Assembly: GCA_021296215.1 (NCBI GenBank)
Contig: JAGWBA010000004.1
Coordinates: 1 to 57,112, forward strand
DNA length: 57,112 nucleotides
Direction of reading: 5' to 3'
Source of the DNA: Flavobacteriales bacterium
GTDB taxonomy: Bacteria; Bacteroidota; Bacteroidia; Flavobacteriales; ECT2AJA-044
Part shown: in pieces, positions 11,717 through 21,286 of the stretch
How positions within the stretch are numbered: position 1 is the first letter of the stretch
Layout: each line of letters begins with the position of its first letter
Notes under the pieces: generated by a model
Databases searched by the model: none
What the model was told of the DNA's origin: nothing
Seen by the model: the letters and a program-made list of their open reading frames with translations, nothing else
Program-made: the position numbers and the translations under genes

Positions 11717-12265
11717 TTACTTTTTAAAAGGAATTCCAAATTGTTTCAAAAGTGCCTTTGCCTCTGCATCTGTTTCGGCACTCGTTACAAATGTGATATC
11801 CATACCGCTGATACGGTTCACTTTATCAATATCGATCTCTGGGAAGATGATCTGCTCGGTGATTCCCAGGTTGTAATTTCCACGACCATCGAAACCCTCA
11901 TCTACCCCACGGAAGTCACGAATACGTGGCAATGCCGCTACGATAAGGCGCTCCAAGAATTCGTACATTCTCTCTCCACGTAGAGTAACTCGTGCACCGA
12001 TAGGCATGCCTTTTCTCAACTTGAAGTTACTGATGTCCTTCTTTGACTTAGTCGAAACGGCCTTCTGACCTGCGATCATGGTCATTTCTTCCAATGCCGA
12101 TTCGATCACTCGCTTATCAGCCACAGCTTCACCAACTCCTTGGCTCAGAACGATCTTCTTCAGTTTAGGTACGCGCATTACATTCGTGTAACCAAACTCT
12201 TCGGTCAAAGCAGGAACGATACGCTCCTTGTACTCGGTAGTTAATCTCGGTTTGTAGTCACTCAT
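11717..12265 (-). CDS. rplE: 50S ribosomal protein L5
   Basis: Binds 5S rRNA and contacts P-site tRNA and S13 in the 30S head. The 182-residue protein has [20 protein letters not shown] at the start, [19 protein letters not shown] and the [15 protein letters not shown] signature. The start ATG overlaps the stop of rplX by four bases. Confidence 0.97.
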   Translation of the reverse strand: MSDYKPRLTTEYKERIVPALTEEFGYTNVMRVPKLKKIVLSQGVGEAVADKRVIESALEEMTMIAGQKAVSTKSKKDISNFKLRKGMPIGARVTLRGERMYEFLERLIVAALPRIRDFRGVDEGFDGRGNYNLGITEQIIFPEIDIDKVNRISGMDITFVTSAETDAEAKALLKQFGIPFKK

Positions 12266-12582
12266 TTCAATACCTCCCCGGATGTTTTAGAATACCTTTC
12301 AATTTTACCTTCATCATTCACGCGACGTCCGATTCGGGTTGGCTCTCCTGATTTAGGATCTAGAACCATCAAATTTGAAATGTGAATGGGTACCTCTTCT
12401 TCGGTGATACCACCTTGTGGATTCGCTGCACTCGGCTTAACGTGTTTTGTAACCACGTTCACACCTTCTACGATAGCTCGTGATTTAGCTGGGAATACCT
12501 CAAGTACTTTTCCCTGCTCGCCTTTGTACTCTCCAGCGATCACTTGTACACTATCTCCTTTTTTCAAATGAAGCTTGGTCAT
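12262..12582 (-). CDS. rplX: 50S ribosomal protein L24
   Basis: Assembly initiator of the 50S subunit at the polypeptide exit. The 106 residues include the KOW motif ([20 protein letters not shown]) and [25 protein letters not shown]. Coupled to rplE by a four-base overlap. Confidence 0.96.
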   Translation of the reverse strand: MTKLHLKKGDSVQVIAGEYKGEQGKVLEVFPAKSRAIVEGVNVVTKHVKPSAANPQGGITEEEVPIHISNLMVLDPKSGEPTRIGRRVNDEGKIERYSKTSGEVLK

Positions 12583-12593
12583 TTTTTCTCTTT

Positions 12594-12962
12594 TTATAGT
12601 ACCTCTGGAGCGAGTGATACGATTTTCATGTATTGCTTGTCTCGCAACTCACGAGCTACTGGTCCAAATACACGAGTACCGCGCATTTCACCTGCTGGGT
12701 TCAAAAGAACACAAGCGTTATCGTCAAAACGGATATAAGATCCATCTGGTCGACGTACTTCTTTTTTAGTGCGAACCACTACAGCACGAGAAACCTGACC
12801 TTTTTTCACACTTCCTGAAGGAAGCGCATCCTTGATCGTAACGACGACATTGTCACCGACCGATGCATAACGACGCTTCGTACCCCCCAGAACGCGGATC
12901 ACCAACACTTCCCGTGCTCCTGTGTTATCCGCAACTTTCAGACGTGACTCCTGCTGTAACAT
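12594..12962 (-). CDS. rplN: 50S ribosomal protein L14
   Basis: Forms part of an intersubunit bridge and is the RsfS binding site. The 122 residues begin [20 protein letters not shown] and contain [18 protein letters not shown] and [20 protein letters not shown]. Its first base is shared with the last base of rpsQ. Confidence 0.97.
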   Translation of the reverse strand: MLQQESRLKVADNTGAREVLVIRVLGGTKRRYASVGDNVVVTIKDALPSGSVKKGQVSRAVVVRTKKEVRRPDGSYIRFDDNACVLLNPAGEMRGTRVFGPVARELRDKQYMKIVSLAPEVL

Positions 12963-13225
12963 TACTTCGCTCTTTCAATAATTTCTAACAAGTGCCAATT
13001 CTTGTTCTTGCTCATTGGACGCGTTTCCATAATACGAACCGTATCGCCGATGTTGCAGTCGTTCTGCTCATCGTGAATCATGAACTTAGAAGTCTTCTTC
13101 ACGAATTTTCCGTACATCGGGTGCCTTACTTTGCGCTCGATCATAACCACAGCCGATTTATCCATCTTATTGCTGGTTACGATACCGATACGCTCTTTCC
13201 TTAAATTTCTTGCTGTTGTTTCCAT
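12962..13225 (-). CDS. rpsQ: 30S ribosomal protein S17
   Basis: 16S rRNA-binding protein of the 30S body with an OB fold. The 87 residues contain [38 protein letters not shown] and the conserved [14 protein letters not shown] near the end. It is ten bases downstream of rpmC. Confidence 0.96.
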   Translation of the reverse strand: METTARNLRKERIGIVTSNKMDKSAVVMIERKVRHPMYGKFVKKTSKFMIHDEQNDCNIGDTVRIMETRPMSKNKNWHLLEIIERAK

Positions 13226-13234
13226 AAAGCCAAA

Positions 13235-13438
13235 TTAATTGGAGGCTTGTTCTGCGTTTCTCTTGGTCAATTCAGTGTTCAAGCGAGCAATGGTCTTTCT
13301 CATTTGACGCAATTCCATAGGATTTTCCAATTGAGAAACTGCGTGACTCATCTTAAGCTCTGCCAAACGGTTATTCTCCTCGCCGATACGCTCGATCAAT
13401 TCGGCTGTCGACATTTCAATGATTACTGATTGTTTCAT
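13235..13438 (-). CDS. rpmC: 50S ribosomal protein L29
   Basis: Lies at the tunnel exit and helps dock trigger factor and SRP. The open frame extends further upstream, but the family start is MKQSVIIEMSTAELIERIGE at 13438, giving 67 residues; upstream residues would overlap rplP and do not resemble L29. The core LRQMRKTIARLNTELTKR is clear. Confidence 0.94.
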   Translation of the reverse strand: MKQSVIIEMSTAELIERIGEENNRLAELKMSHAVSQLENPMELRQMRKTIARLNTELTKRNAEQASN

Positions 13439-13448
13439 CTCGGCAATA

Positions 13449-13871
13449 TTATTGTCCAGTATAGTCTCGGCGTACAACAAACTTGGTCGTGATCGGCAGC
13501 TTCTGAGCGGCCAAACGGAGTGCCTCTTTCGCCACATCCATTGGAACTCCATCAAGCTCGAACAACATACGGCCCGGCTTTACAACCGCTGCCCAGTATT
13601 CTGGCGCTCCTTTACCCTTACCCATTCGAACCTCTGCTGGTTTCTTAGTGATCGGCTTATCGGGAAATACGCGAATCCAAAGCTGTCCTTCACGTTTCAT
13701 GTAACGTGTAGCTGCAATACGAGCAGCCTCGATCTGACGAGATGTCATCCACGTTTGTTCGAGTGCTTTGATACCAAAAGCTCCGAAGGCCAACTGGTTT
13801 CCGCGTTGAGCGTTCCCCTTCATGCGACCCTTCTGTACGCGACGAAATTTGGTTCTTTTCGGCTGTAACAT
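13449..13871 (-). CDS. rplP: 50S ribosomal protein L16
   Basis: Near the A site and needed for peptidyl-transferase organisation. The 140 residues begin [20 protein letters not shown] and include the signatures [20 protein letters not shown] and [20 protein letters not shown]. It lies ten bases from rpmC. Confidence 0.97.
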   Translation of the reverse strand: MLQPKRTKFRRVQKGRMKGNAQRGNQLAFGAFGIKALEQTWMTSRQIEAARIAATRYMKREGQLWIRVFPDKPITKKPAEVRMGKGKGAPEYWAAVVKPGRMLFELDGVPMDVAKEALRLAAQKLPITTKFVVRRDYTGQ

Positions 13872-13896
13872 CTTAGTTGCCTTTTATCTTTTCTTC

Positions 13897-14625
13897 TTAC
13901 TTCTTTCTTCTTCTTCCTCCAGCTGGACGTCGGCCACCGCCGCCACCTTGAGCTGCTGCTTTACCAGCTTTCTGTCCAAGGACATTCGACAAGTCACGCT
14001 TACCGAATACCTCGCCTTTCATGATCCAAACTTTCACACCCAAACGTCCGTAAGTCGTGTGTGCTTCGATCAATGCATAGTCAATATCCGCACGGAATGT
14101 GTGCAATGGAGTACGACCATCCTTGAACATCTCAGTACGAGCCATCTCGGAACCATTCAATCGACCACTGATCTGGATTTTGATACCTTCTGCTCCCATT
14201 CGCATGGCAGCTGCAATAGCCATTTTAGTTGCACGACGGTAAGAGATACGTCCTTCGATTTGGCGGGCGATACTAGACGCTACCAAATGCGCGTCCAATT
14301 CGGGGCGCTTGATCTCGAAGATGTTAATTTGGACTTCCTTTCCGGTAAGTTTCTTCAACTCCTCTTTCAACTTATCAACCTCTTGACCGCCTTTTCCGAT
14401 AATGATTCCTGGACGAGCAGTTGTGATGGTCACTGTGACCAATTTCAACGTACGCTCGATGATGATTCGAGATACACTAGCTTTAGACAAGCGAGCATAC
14501 AGGTAGTTGCGAACTTTCTTGTCCTCGGCGAGTTTATCGCCGTAATCCTCTCCGCCGTACCAATTCGACTCCCATCCGCGAATGATACCAAGTCTATTAC
14601 CTATTGGATTCGTCTTCTGTCCCAT
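13897..14625 (-). CDS. rpsC: 30S ribosomal protein S3
   Basis: Forms part of the mRNA entry channel. The 242 residues include an N-terminal KH domain ([20 protein letters not shown]) and the C-terminal S3 domain with [14 protein letters not shown] and [10 protein letters not shown]. The tail is a low-complexity run of Gly, Arg and Lys ([16 protein letters not shown]) seen in many Bacteroidota. Confidence 0.97.
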   Translation of the reverse strand: MGQKTNPIGNRLGIIRGWESNWYGGEDYGDKLAEDKKVRNYLYARLSKASVSRIIIERTLKLVTVTITTARPGIIIGKGGQEVDKLKEELKKLTGKEVQINIFEIKRPELDAHLVASSIARQIEGRISYRRATKMAIAAAMRMGAEGIKIQISGRLNGSEMARTEMFKDGRTPLHTFRADIDYALIEAHTTYGRLGVKVWIMKGEVFGKRDLSNVLGQKAGKAAAQGGGGGRRPAGGRRRKK

Positions 14626-14631
14626 CGTATC

Positions 14632-15039
14632 TTATTCTTCAGTGTTTTTGCGCGTATCCAAAACCATAGTAACGTGGTTAGAACGCTTACGAATTCTATG
14701 AGCTCGTCCTTGAGGAGCAGTTTGCAAACGCTTCAACATGCGGGCGCTATCTACATACACTTCCTTGATATACAAACCTGAGTCGACATCAAAGGCCGCA
14801 TCGAACTTCTGTTCCCAATTCGCGATCGCACTCTGCAAAAGCTTCTCCATACGTTGAGCAGCCTCCTTATTGGAGTACTTCAACATAAACAACGCTTTAT
14901 CTGCGTTCATTCCGCGAACCATATCAGCGACCAAGCGCATTTTGCGAGGCGAGGTCGGACAATTGCGTAGTTTTGCAAAGGCTACTTCTTTGTTTGCCTC
15001 TTTGCGCGCTTCCGCTACGTTGTGTTTTCTTGAACCCAT
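14632..15039 (-). CDS. rplV: 50S ribosomal protein L22
   Basis: Lines the peptide exit tunnel. The 135-residue protein carries an N-terminal extension ([20 protein letters not shown]) before the core start [20 protein letters not shown]; the hairpin that reaches into the tunnel lies in [19 protein letters not shown]. No deletion typical of macrolide resistance is visible. Confidence 0.96.
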   Translation of the reverse strand: MGSRKHNVAEARKEANKEVAFAKLRNCPTSPRKMRLVADMVRGMNADKALFMLKYSNKEAAQRMEKLLQSAIANWEQKFDAAFDVDSGLYIKEVYVDSARMLKRLQTAPQGRAHRIRKRSNHVTMVLDTRKNTEE

Positions 15040-15066
15040 TTCTAATTCTTTTCTCTAATTAGACAA

Positions 15067-15348
15067 TTATCGTTTGCCCTTGTCTTTCTTGTTACCTGCG
15101 TGTCCACGGAATGTGCTCGTCAATGCGAACTCACCCAATTTGTGACCAACCATGTTCTCCGTAACATATACTGGAACGAATTGACGTCCGTTGTGCACTG
15201 CAATCGTCATTCCGACGAAATCAGGAGTGATCATTGACGCACGAGACCAGGTCTTAATCACACCCTTTTTACCACTTTCTGCTTGTGCCAATACCTTGCG
15301 CTCAAGTTTGAAGTGTACGTATGGGCCTTTTTTTAATGATCTTGCCAT
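15067..15348 (-). CDS. rpsS: 30S ribosomal protein S19
   Basis: In the 30S head with S13, contacting the 50S subunit. The 93 residues begin [20 protein letters not shown] and include [22 protein letters not shown] and [16 protein letters not shown]. Three bases separate it from rplB. Confidence 0.97.
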   Translation of the reverse strand: MARSLKKGPYVHFKLERKVLAQAESGKKGVIKTWSRASMITPDFVGMTIAVHNGRQFVPVYVTENMVGHKLGEFALTSTFRGHAGNKKDKGKR

Positions 15349-15351
15349 GAC

Positions 15352-16176
15352 TTATTTCTTTCTACGTTCAATGATATAACGGTTGCTAGCTTTTTTCTTA
15401 GCACGGGTTTTGAATCCTTTAGCAGGAACACCGTTGCGCGAGCGTGGGTGACCTCCTGACTGACGGCCTTCGCCACCGCCCATTGGGTGATCGACCGGGT
15501 TCATAGCAACACCACGAGTACGTGGACGACGACCTAGCCAGCGCTTACGACCAGCCTTACCCAGACGCTCCAAAGCGTGATCACTGTTCGAAACGACTCC
15601 GATAGTCGCCAAACATGTAACGAGGATCATACGGGTTTCGCCAGAAGGCGTTTTCAATACCGCGTAACGCCCTTCACGAGCTGCCAACTGAGCATATGTA
15701 CCGGCACTACGCGCCATCATACCTCCCTGACCAGGACGCAACTCTATGTTGTGGATAATGGTACCCAATGGAATTTCACTCAAGTACAATGCATTACCTG
15801 CATTAACAGGTGCTCCCTTACCAGAGATGACCTCTTGACCAACATTCAAACCGTTAGGAGCTAGGATGTAACGCTTTCCTCCGTCAGCGTACTTAATCAA
15901 CGCGATACGCGCACTTCGGTTTGGATCATACTCAATAGAAGCGACGACTCCAGGAACGTCAAATTTATCGCGCTTGAAGTCGATAGCTCTGTACCGACGC
16001 TTGTGACCACCACCAACGTAGCGCATGGTCATTTTACCCGAATTGTTACGACCACCTGACTTAGACTTTCCCTTGGTCAGTCCTTTTTCAGGTTTATCCG
16101 TAGTTACGTTCTCGTAATTGTTCGCGAAACGAAAACGCTGCCCTGGAGTTGTCGGTCTTAATCTCTTTACAGCCAT
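15352..16176 (-). CDS. rplB: 50S ribosomal protein L2
   Basis: Highly conserved 50S protein needed for subunit joining and peptidyl transferase activity. The 274 residues are complete: [17 protein letters not shown], the RNA-binding core with [11 protein letters not shown]-like sequence ([18 protein letters not shown]), and the essential histidine in [14 protein letters not shown]. Confidence 0.98.
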   Translation of the reverse strand: MAVKRLRPTTPGQRFRFANNYENVTTDKPEKGLTKGKSKSGGRNNSGKMTMRYVGGGHKRRYRAIDFKRDKFDVPGVVASIEYDPNRSARIALIKYADGGKRYILAPNGLNVGQEVISGKGAPVNAGNALYLSEIPLGTIIHNIELRPGQGGMMARSAGTYAQLAAREGRYAVLKTPSGETRMILVTCLATIGVVSNSDHALERLGKAGRKRWLGRRPRTRGVAMNPVDHPMGGGEGRQSGGHPRSRNGVPAKGFKTRAKKKASNRYIIERRKK

Positions 16177-16181
16177 CTCAA

Positions 16182-16472
16182 TTATATATTGCTATAGAAG
16201 TCGATCATTTCGCCTTCCGCGACGGACACGATCGCCTTCTTATATGAGTTAGTTTTACCCTCGATCATACCCCCTTTGGTATAACGAGACTTACTCTTTC
16301 CATTATAGTTCACCGTGCGCACCTCTGTAACTGACACGCCGTATTTGCTCTCAATAGCTTTCTTGATCTCGACCTTATTAGCACCTCGGGCAACCAAGAA
16401 ACCGTATTGATTCAGGTCCTCTGCCAGCCCCGTCATTTTTTCCGTAATAATCGGTTTGACCAATACACTCAT
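16182..16472 (-). CDS. rplW: 50S ribosomal protein L23
   Basis: Docking site for trigger factor and SRP at the tunnel exit. The 96-residue protein has [16 protein letters not shown] at the start and [20 protein letters not shown], the L23 core. It lies between rplD and rplB as in the classical S10 operon. Confidence 0.96.
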   Translation of the reverse strand: MSVLVKPIITEKMTGLAEDLNQYGFLVARGANKVEIKKAIESKYGVSVTEVRTVNYNGKSKSRYTKGGMIEGKTNSYKKAIVSVAEGEMIDFYSNI

Positions 16473-16477
16473 GATTT

Positions 16478-17107
16478 CTATTCGCTTAATAAGGTTTCAA
16501 TCTTTTCAATTGACCCTTCAGTCAAAATCAACTTATTTGCCTCTAAAGTTTTGTAAGTATTTAATTCTGAGGCAGTTACGATTTCAACACCCTGTAAATT
16601 TCGGGAGGACAAATGTACGTTTTTATTTGGCTCAGCCAGCACAACTAGTGATTTTTTCGAATCACCACTAACTGCTGAAAGGACTACTGCGAAATCTTTG
16701 GTCTTTGGAGAGTCAAAATTGAGATTCTCCAAAACAACGATATTCGAGTCTTTAGCCTTATAGCTCAAAGCCGAGACACGAGCCAAACGCTTCACTTTCT
16801 TGTTCAGTTTGAACCCGTAGTTTCGTGGCTGCGGTCCAAAAATTCGACCACCACCGCGGAAGATCGGAGACTTTATACTACCTGCACGGGCAGTACCTGT
16901 TCCTTTTTGCTTCTTAATCTTACGGGTACTTCCGGCGATCTCAGCGCGCTCTTTGGCTTTGTGAGTACCCTGACGCTGATTGGCCAAATACTGCTTAACA
17001 TCCAAATAGATCGCGTGGTCGTTCGGTTCTACTCCGAAGATGGAATCGTTCAGGGTGACTTTGCGCCCTGTGTCTTTTCCGTTTTTATCTAATACTGCTA
17101 AATTCAT
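16478..17107 (-). CDS. rplD: 50S ribosomal protein L4
   Basis: Its loop reaches into the exit tunnel; in E. coli it is the S10-operon repressor and attenuator. I use the ATG at 17107 ([17 protein letters not shown], 209 residues), which shares its A with the TGA stop of rplC; a GTG one codon upstream is possible but unnecessary. The tunnel loop includes [20 protein letters not shown] and [20 protein letters not shown]. Confidence 0.96.
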   Translation of the reverse strand: MNLAVLDKNGKDTGRKVTLNDSIFGVEPNDHAIYLDVKQYLANQRQGTHKAKERAEIAGSTRKIKKQKGTGTARAGSIKSPIFRGGGRIFGPQPRNYGFKLNKKVKRLARVSALSYKAKDSNIVVLENLNFDSPKTKDFAVVLSAVSGDSKKSLVVLAEPNKNVHLSSRNLQGVEIVTASELNTYKTLEANKLILTEGSIEKIETLLSE

Positions 17108-17727
17108 CACTTACGAATGATTAAGTAGGAGTTCTTTGGTCCGGCAACCGAACCTTTAACCACCAACAAATTCTTTTCAGGTACCACTCTTAAAACCTCG
17201 AGGTTCTCAATAGTTACCCGTTGGTTTCCTGTTTGACCCGCCATGCGCATTCCTTTGAATACACGTGCCGGATAAGAAGCTGCTCCGATCGAACCGGGAG
17301 CACGCTCGCGGTTATGTTGACCGTGAGTACGTTGACCAACTCCACCAAAACCGTGACGCTTTACTACCCCTTGGAAACCCTGACCTTTAGCGTTGCTCGT
17401 AACGTGCACGTACTCTCCTGGTTCAAACAAATCCACGGTAACAGTATCTCCCAAGGTCAAATCACGTCCGAAGTCCTTACGGAATTCTACGACTTTGCGC
17501 TTTGGAGTGGACTTAGCTTTCTTGAAGTGTCCGGTCAAAGCCTGACCAGTGCTCTTTTCACTGCGCTCGTCAAATCCGAGCTGAACGGTGCTGTAGCCTT
17601 CTTTTTCTATGGTCTTCACCTGAGTGACCACGCATGGCCCAGCCTCAATGACCGTACAAGCATGGTTCTTACCCTGCTCGTCAAAAATACTGGTCATTCC
17701 GACCTTTTTTCCGATAATTCCTGACAT
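17107..17727 (-). CDS. rplC: 50S ribosomal protein L3
   Basis: Organises the peptidyl-transferase centre. The 206 residues start [20 protein letters not shown] and contain the family signature [20 protein letters not shown] as well as [20 protein letters not shown], which includes the site methylated by PrmB in other bacteria. Confidence 0.97.
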   Translation of the reverse strand: MSGIIGKKVGMTSIFDEQGKNHACTVIEAGPCVVTQVKTIEKEGYSTVQLGFDERSEKSTGQALTGHFKKAKSTPKRKVVEFRKDFGRDLTLGDTVTVDLFEPGEYVHVTSNAKGQGFQGVVKRHGFGGVGQRTHGQHNRERAPGSIGAASYPARVFKGMRMAGQTGNQRVTIENLEVLRVVPEKNLLVVKGSVAGPKNSYLIIRK

Positions 17728-17747
17728 CTGGAATCCCTTTTAAATTA

Positions 17748-18053
17748 TCACACTTTGATCTCCACCTCGACCCCACTCGGCAATTCGAGTTTCATCAAAG
17801 CGTCAATCGTTTTAGATGATGAACTATAGATGTCCAACAAGCGCTTGAAAGAACTCAATTGGAACTGCTCACGAGACTTCTTATTCACGTGAGGTGAACG
17901 AAGCACAGTGAAAATGCGCTTCTTGGTTGGCAGCGGGATGGGACCATTAACGATCGCACCCGTACTCTTCACCGTCTTTACGATCTTCTCGGCAGACATG
18001 TCTACCAAGTTGTGATCGTAGGATTTTAATTTGATTCTAATTTTCTGGCTCAT
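17748..18053 (-). CDS. rpsJ: 30S ribosomal protein S10
   Basis: Part of the 30S head and, as NusE, a transcription antitermination partner of NusB. The 101 residues contain [19 protein letters not shown], the conserved [20 protein letters not shown] and [16 protein letters not shown]. The gene opens the S10 part of the cluster, 12 bases after fusA. Confidence 0.97.
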   Translation of the reverse strand: MSQKIRIKLKSYDHNLVDMSAEKIVKTVKSTGAIVNGPIPLPTKKRIFTVLRSPHVNKKSREQFQLSSFKRLLDIYSSSSKTIDALMKLELPSGVEVEIKV

Positions 18054-18065
18054 CTTTCGACTATA

Positions 18066-20207
18066 TTAAGCAGTCTGTGCTTTACCTTTAACTTTTGCGA
18101 TCACTTCTTCGGCCACGTTGTTTGGTGCCGGAGCATAGTGACTAAACTCCATGGTTGAAGTTCCGCGACCCGAAGTGATAGTGCGCAAATCAGTTACGTA
18201 ACCGAACATTTCAGACAATGGCACATCGGCTTTGATCACCTGTGCACCCGCACGTGAATCCATTCCGGCTACCTGACCACGACGGCGGTTCAAATCACCC
18301 ACTACATCACCCATGTTCTCTTCAGGGGTAACGACTTCAACCTTCATGATAGGCTCGAGCAGTACAGGAGAAGCTTTTCTGGCAGCCTCGCGGAAGGCCA
18401 TCTTTGCGGCCAACTCGAACGACAACTGATCCGAATCCACAGGGTGGAACGATCCATCCTTCAAGGTTACTTTCATTGAGTCGATCTCGTACCCCGCCAA
18501 AGGACCGTTCTTCATCGAATCTTGGAAACCTTTCTGAACAGATGGGATGAATTCTTTAGGAATATTACCTCCTTTGATCTCATCCACAAACTCCAGTCCT
18601 TGCTCTTTCTCGTCCTCAACCGGTCCGAGTGAGATCACGATATCCGCAAATTTACCACGACCACCAGTTTGTTTCTTGTAAACCTCGCGGTGATCCACGG
18701 TTGTGGTGATGGTTTCTTTGTACTGTACTTGAGGAGCACCTTGGTTCAATTCAATTTTGAACTCGCGACGCATACGGTCTATAATAATGTCCAAGTGCAA
18801 CTCACCCATTCCACTGATCACGGTCTGACCCGAATCTTCGTCAGTTGCTACACGGAACGTTGGATCTTCTTCGGCCAATTTAGCCAAGGCCTGACCTATT
18901 TTATCTACGTCGGCTTGAGTCTTAGGCTCAACCGCCACTCCGATTACCGGCTCCGGGAAGGTCATTGACTCAAGTACGATAGGTTTTTTCTCGTCGCAAA
19001 GGGTATCTCCAGTACGGATATCTTTAAATCCTACACCGGCACCAATATCACCAGCTCCGATCAATTCGATTGGATTCTGCTTATTTGAGTGCATCTGGAA
19101 CAAACGAGAGATACGCTCTTTCTTGTTCGTGCGTGTGTTGTACACGTAAGATCCCGCTGGAAGCTCACCTGAATACACGCGGAAGAAGCATAGGCGACCA
19201 ACGAATGGGTCAGTCGCAATCTTAAATGCCAACGCTGAGAATGGATCCTCGGTCGTAGGACGACGCTTCTCCTCTTCATCAGTGTCAGGGTTAGTTCCTG
19301 TGATAGCCTCGATCTCAACCGGTGAAGGCAAGTAACGCATTACAGCATCCAATACGGTCTGAACTCCTTTATTTTTAAAGGCAGAACCACAAAGCATTGG
19401 AGTGATGGTCATGTCGATGGTCGCCTTGCGGATCGCTTCGATCATTTCCTCTTCGGTAATGCTCTCGGGATCGTCGAAGAACTTCTCCATCAACGCATCG
19501 TCGTATTCAGCTACCGCCTCTACGAGTTTCTCGCGCCACTCGGCTAAAGTTTCTTTCAAGTCTTCTGGAATGTCAACTACTTTGTAGGTGCTTCCGAAAT
19601 TCTCGTCGTCCCAAATAACAGCTTCGTTGCTGATCAAATCAACAACACCCCGGAAGTCAGCTTCTGTACCGATCGGCACCTGAAGTGGAACCGGATTTCC
19701 GTGCAAGTGCTCATTTACTTGAGAAATAACGCTAAAGAAATCTGCACCCGAACGGTCCATCTTGTTAACGAATCCGATACGAGGCACTTTGTACTTATCA
19801 GCCTGACGCCATACGGTCTCAGACTGTGGCTCAACTCCACCTACTGCGCAGAACAATGCTACGGCACCATCCAATACACGCAGTGAACGCTCTACCTCCA
19901 CGGTAAAGTCAACGTGTCCCGGGGTGTCGATGATGTTGATCTTGTATTGTTGTGTTTCAGGAACTGGTTGACCTTGCACAGTCGGGAAGTTCCAGAAACA
20001 AGTCGTAGCAGCTGAGGTAATGGTGATTCCACGCTCCTGCTCCTGCTCCATCCAGTCCATGGTCGCGGCTCCATCGTGTACCTCACCGATCTTGTGACTA
20101 ACACCGGTGTAGAACAGAATACGCTCGGTAGTAGTAGTCTTACCGGCGTCGATGTGAGCCATAATCCCAATGTTACGAACGAAACGGAGGTCTTGTTTTT
20201 TTGCCAT
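18066..20207 (-). CDS. fusA: Elongation factor G
   Basis: GTPase that drives translocation and, with RRF, ribosome recycling. The 713-residue protein has the G1 motif [19 protein letters not shown] (from residue 17), the G2 region [14 protein letters not shown], the G3 [16 protein letters not shown] and the G4 NKMD, followed by domains II-V ending with [20 protein letters not shown]. tuf, which follows fusA in many bacteria, is not here. Confidence 0.98.
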   Translation of the reverse strand: MAKKQDLRFVRNIGIMAHIDAGKTTTTERILFYTGVSHKIGEVHDGAATMDWMEQEQERGITITSAATTCFWNFPTVQGQPVPETQQYKINIIDTPGHVDFTVEVERSLRVLDGAVALFCAVGGVEPQSETVWRQADKYKVPRIGFVNKMDRSGADFFSVISQVNEHLHGNPVPLQVPIGTEADFRGVVDLISNEAVIWDDENFGSTYKVVDIPEDLKETLAEWREKLVEAVAEYDDALMEKFFDDPESITEEEMIEAIRKATIDMTITPMLCGSAFKNKGVQTVLDAVMRYLPSPVEIEAITGTNPDTDEEEKRRPTTEDPFSALAFKIATDPFVGRLCFFRVYSGELPAGSYVYNTRTNKKERISRLFQMHSNKQNPIELIGAGDIGAGVGFKDIRTGDTLCDEKKPIVLESMTFPEPVIGVAVEPKTQADVDKIGQALAKLAEEDPTFRVATDEDSGQTVISGMGELHLDIIIDRMRREFKIELNQGAPQVQYKETITTTVDHREVYKKQTGGRGKFADIVISLGPVEDEKEQGLEFVDEIKGGNIPKEFIPSVQKGFQDSMKNGPLAGYEIDSMKVTLKDGSFHPVDSDQLSFELAAKMAFREAARKASPVLLEPIMKVEVVTPEENMGDVVGDLNRRRGQVAGMDSRAGAQVIKADVPLSEMFGYVTDLRTITSGRGTSTMEFSHYAPAPNNVAEEVIAKVKGKAQTA

Positions 20208-20233
20208 GACGAGTTAAAAGTGTCTGTGTATTA

Positions 20234-20701
20234 TTAGAATCGGAAATGAGAGAATGCCTTGTTGGCCTCGGCCATACGGTGCGTATCTTGACGCTTCTTA
20301 ACCGCAGCACCTTCTTCCTTGGCCGCAGCCAAGATCTCATTTGCCAAACGCTGAGCCATTGTTTTTTCGTTACGAGCACGGCTGTAGCTGATGAGCCATT
20401 TCATAGCCATGCTGATCTTACGATCGGGACGAATCTGCATCGGAATCTGAAAAGTAGCACCACCAACACGACGACTACGCACCTCAACGTGAGGCATTAC
20501 ATTCGTCAACGCTTCTTTCCAAGTCTCTAATCCACTGTTCTCAGACTTAGCATCTAATAAATCCATTGCTTCGTAGAAAATGTCGAAAGCGGTACTTTTT
20601 TTACCGTCCAACATCATGTTGTTCACGAAACGCGTTACCATCGGATCCTGGAACTTAGGATCTGGCAGCAGCTCTCTTTTTTTCGATTTTGTTTTTCTCA
20701 T
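20234..20701 (-). CDS. rpsG: 30S ribosomal protein S7
   Basis: Nucleates the 30S head and, in E. coli, represses the str operon. The 155 residues contain DPKFQDPMVTRFVNNMMLDG, VRSRRVGGATFQIPMQIRPD and the closing MAEANKAFSHFRF. It lies between rpsL and fusA in the str order. Confidence 0.97.
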   Translation of the reverse strand: MRKTKSKKRELLPDPKFQDPMVTRFVNNMMLDGKKSTAFDIFYEAMDLLDAKSENSGLETWKEALTNVMPHVEVRSRRVGGATFQIPMQIRPDRKISMAMKWLISYSRARNEKTMAQRLANEILAAAKEEGAAVKKRQDTHRMAEANKAFSHFRF

Positions 20702-20723
20702 CTCTATAGACTGTTATCGAAAA

Positions 20724-21098
20724 TTATTTCTTAGGACGCTTAGCACCATATTTTGATCTACGTTGCAAACGACCTTCAACACCAGCTGTATCCAAAGCCC
20801 CACGAACGATGTGGTAACGCACACCGGGCAAATCCTTCACACGACCTCCACGCACCAACACAATACTGTGCTCCTGCAGGTTGTGCCCTTCACCCCCGAT
20901 GTAGGCGTTGACCTCCTTACCATTCGTCAAACGAACACGCGCTACTTTACGCATCGCTGAGTTCGGTTTCTTGGGCGTCGTGGTGTACACACGAGTGCAT
21001 ACTCCTCGGCGTTGTGGACTAGCGTCCAAAGCGGCAGATTTACTTTTCTTTTCAATCTGTTTTCTGCCTTTTCTTACAAGCTGCTGTATCGTTGGCAT
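20724..21098 (-). CDS. rpsL: 30S ribosomal protein S12
   Basis: Decoding-centre protein that sets translational accuracy. The 124 residues are typical: [20 protein letters not shown] and [18 protein letters not shown]. Lys43 and the KDLPGVR loop carry the residues of streptomycin-sensitive strains. As first gene of the minus-strand ribosomal cluster it is preceded by a clear promoter about 60 bases upstream. Confidence 0.98.
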   Translation of the reverse strand: MPTIQQLVRKGRKQIEKKSKSAALDASPQRRGVCTRVYTTTPKKPNSAMRKVARVRLTNGKEVNAYIGGEGHNLQEHSIVLVRGGRVKDLPGVRYHIVRGALDTAGVEGRLQRRSKYGAKRPKK

Positions 21099-21156
21099 AT
21101 ACTTACAATTGTGTTCCGATCAGATAAAATACAATACCCCAGTTTTTTAGGGACTG

Positions 21157-21186
21157 CAAAGGTATGACAAAAAATCTAACTTGCAA
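21157..21186 (-). promoter_or_regulatory. rpsL: Bacteroidota-type promoter of the ribosomal cluster
   Basis: On the minus strand TTG (21186-21184) is followed after 19 bases by TACCTTTG (21164-21157), matching the TTG/TAnnTTTG consensus of the Bacteroidota primary sigma factor. The leader to the rpsL start is about 50 bases. It is the only good promoter I found for the whole rpsL-to-rplQ series. Confidence 0.8.
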
Positions 21187-21243
21187 TAGGTTAGAATGGG
21201 AAAATAACTGAGTGTTATGCGCGTATTTTCAAATGGAAAATTT

Positions 21244-21257
21244 GCGCCTAGCGGCGC
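21244..21257 (-). terminator. Possible terminator after the T9SS cargo gene
   Basis: GCGCC and GGCGC pair around a four-base loop, and on the minus strand the hairpin is followed by AAATTTTCC. The stem is short and the T run interrupted, so it is a weak candidate for ending transcription of the gene at 21287-23182 before the rpsL promoter. Confidence 0.35.
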
Positions 21258-21286
21258 GAAGTGCAACTTATTATATAAGGTGTAGT

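Noticed and set aside
18066-20701. Missing tuf gene taken as a deletion from the str operon.
   Set aside because: In Bacteroidota tuf is commonly located elsewhere, so its absence after fusA is normal.
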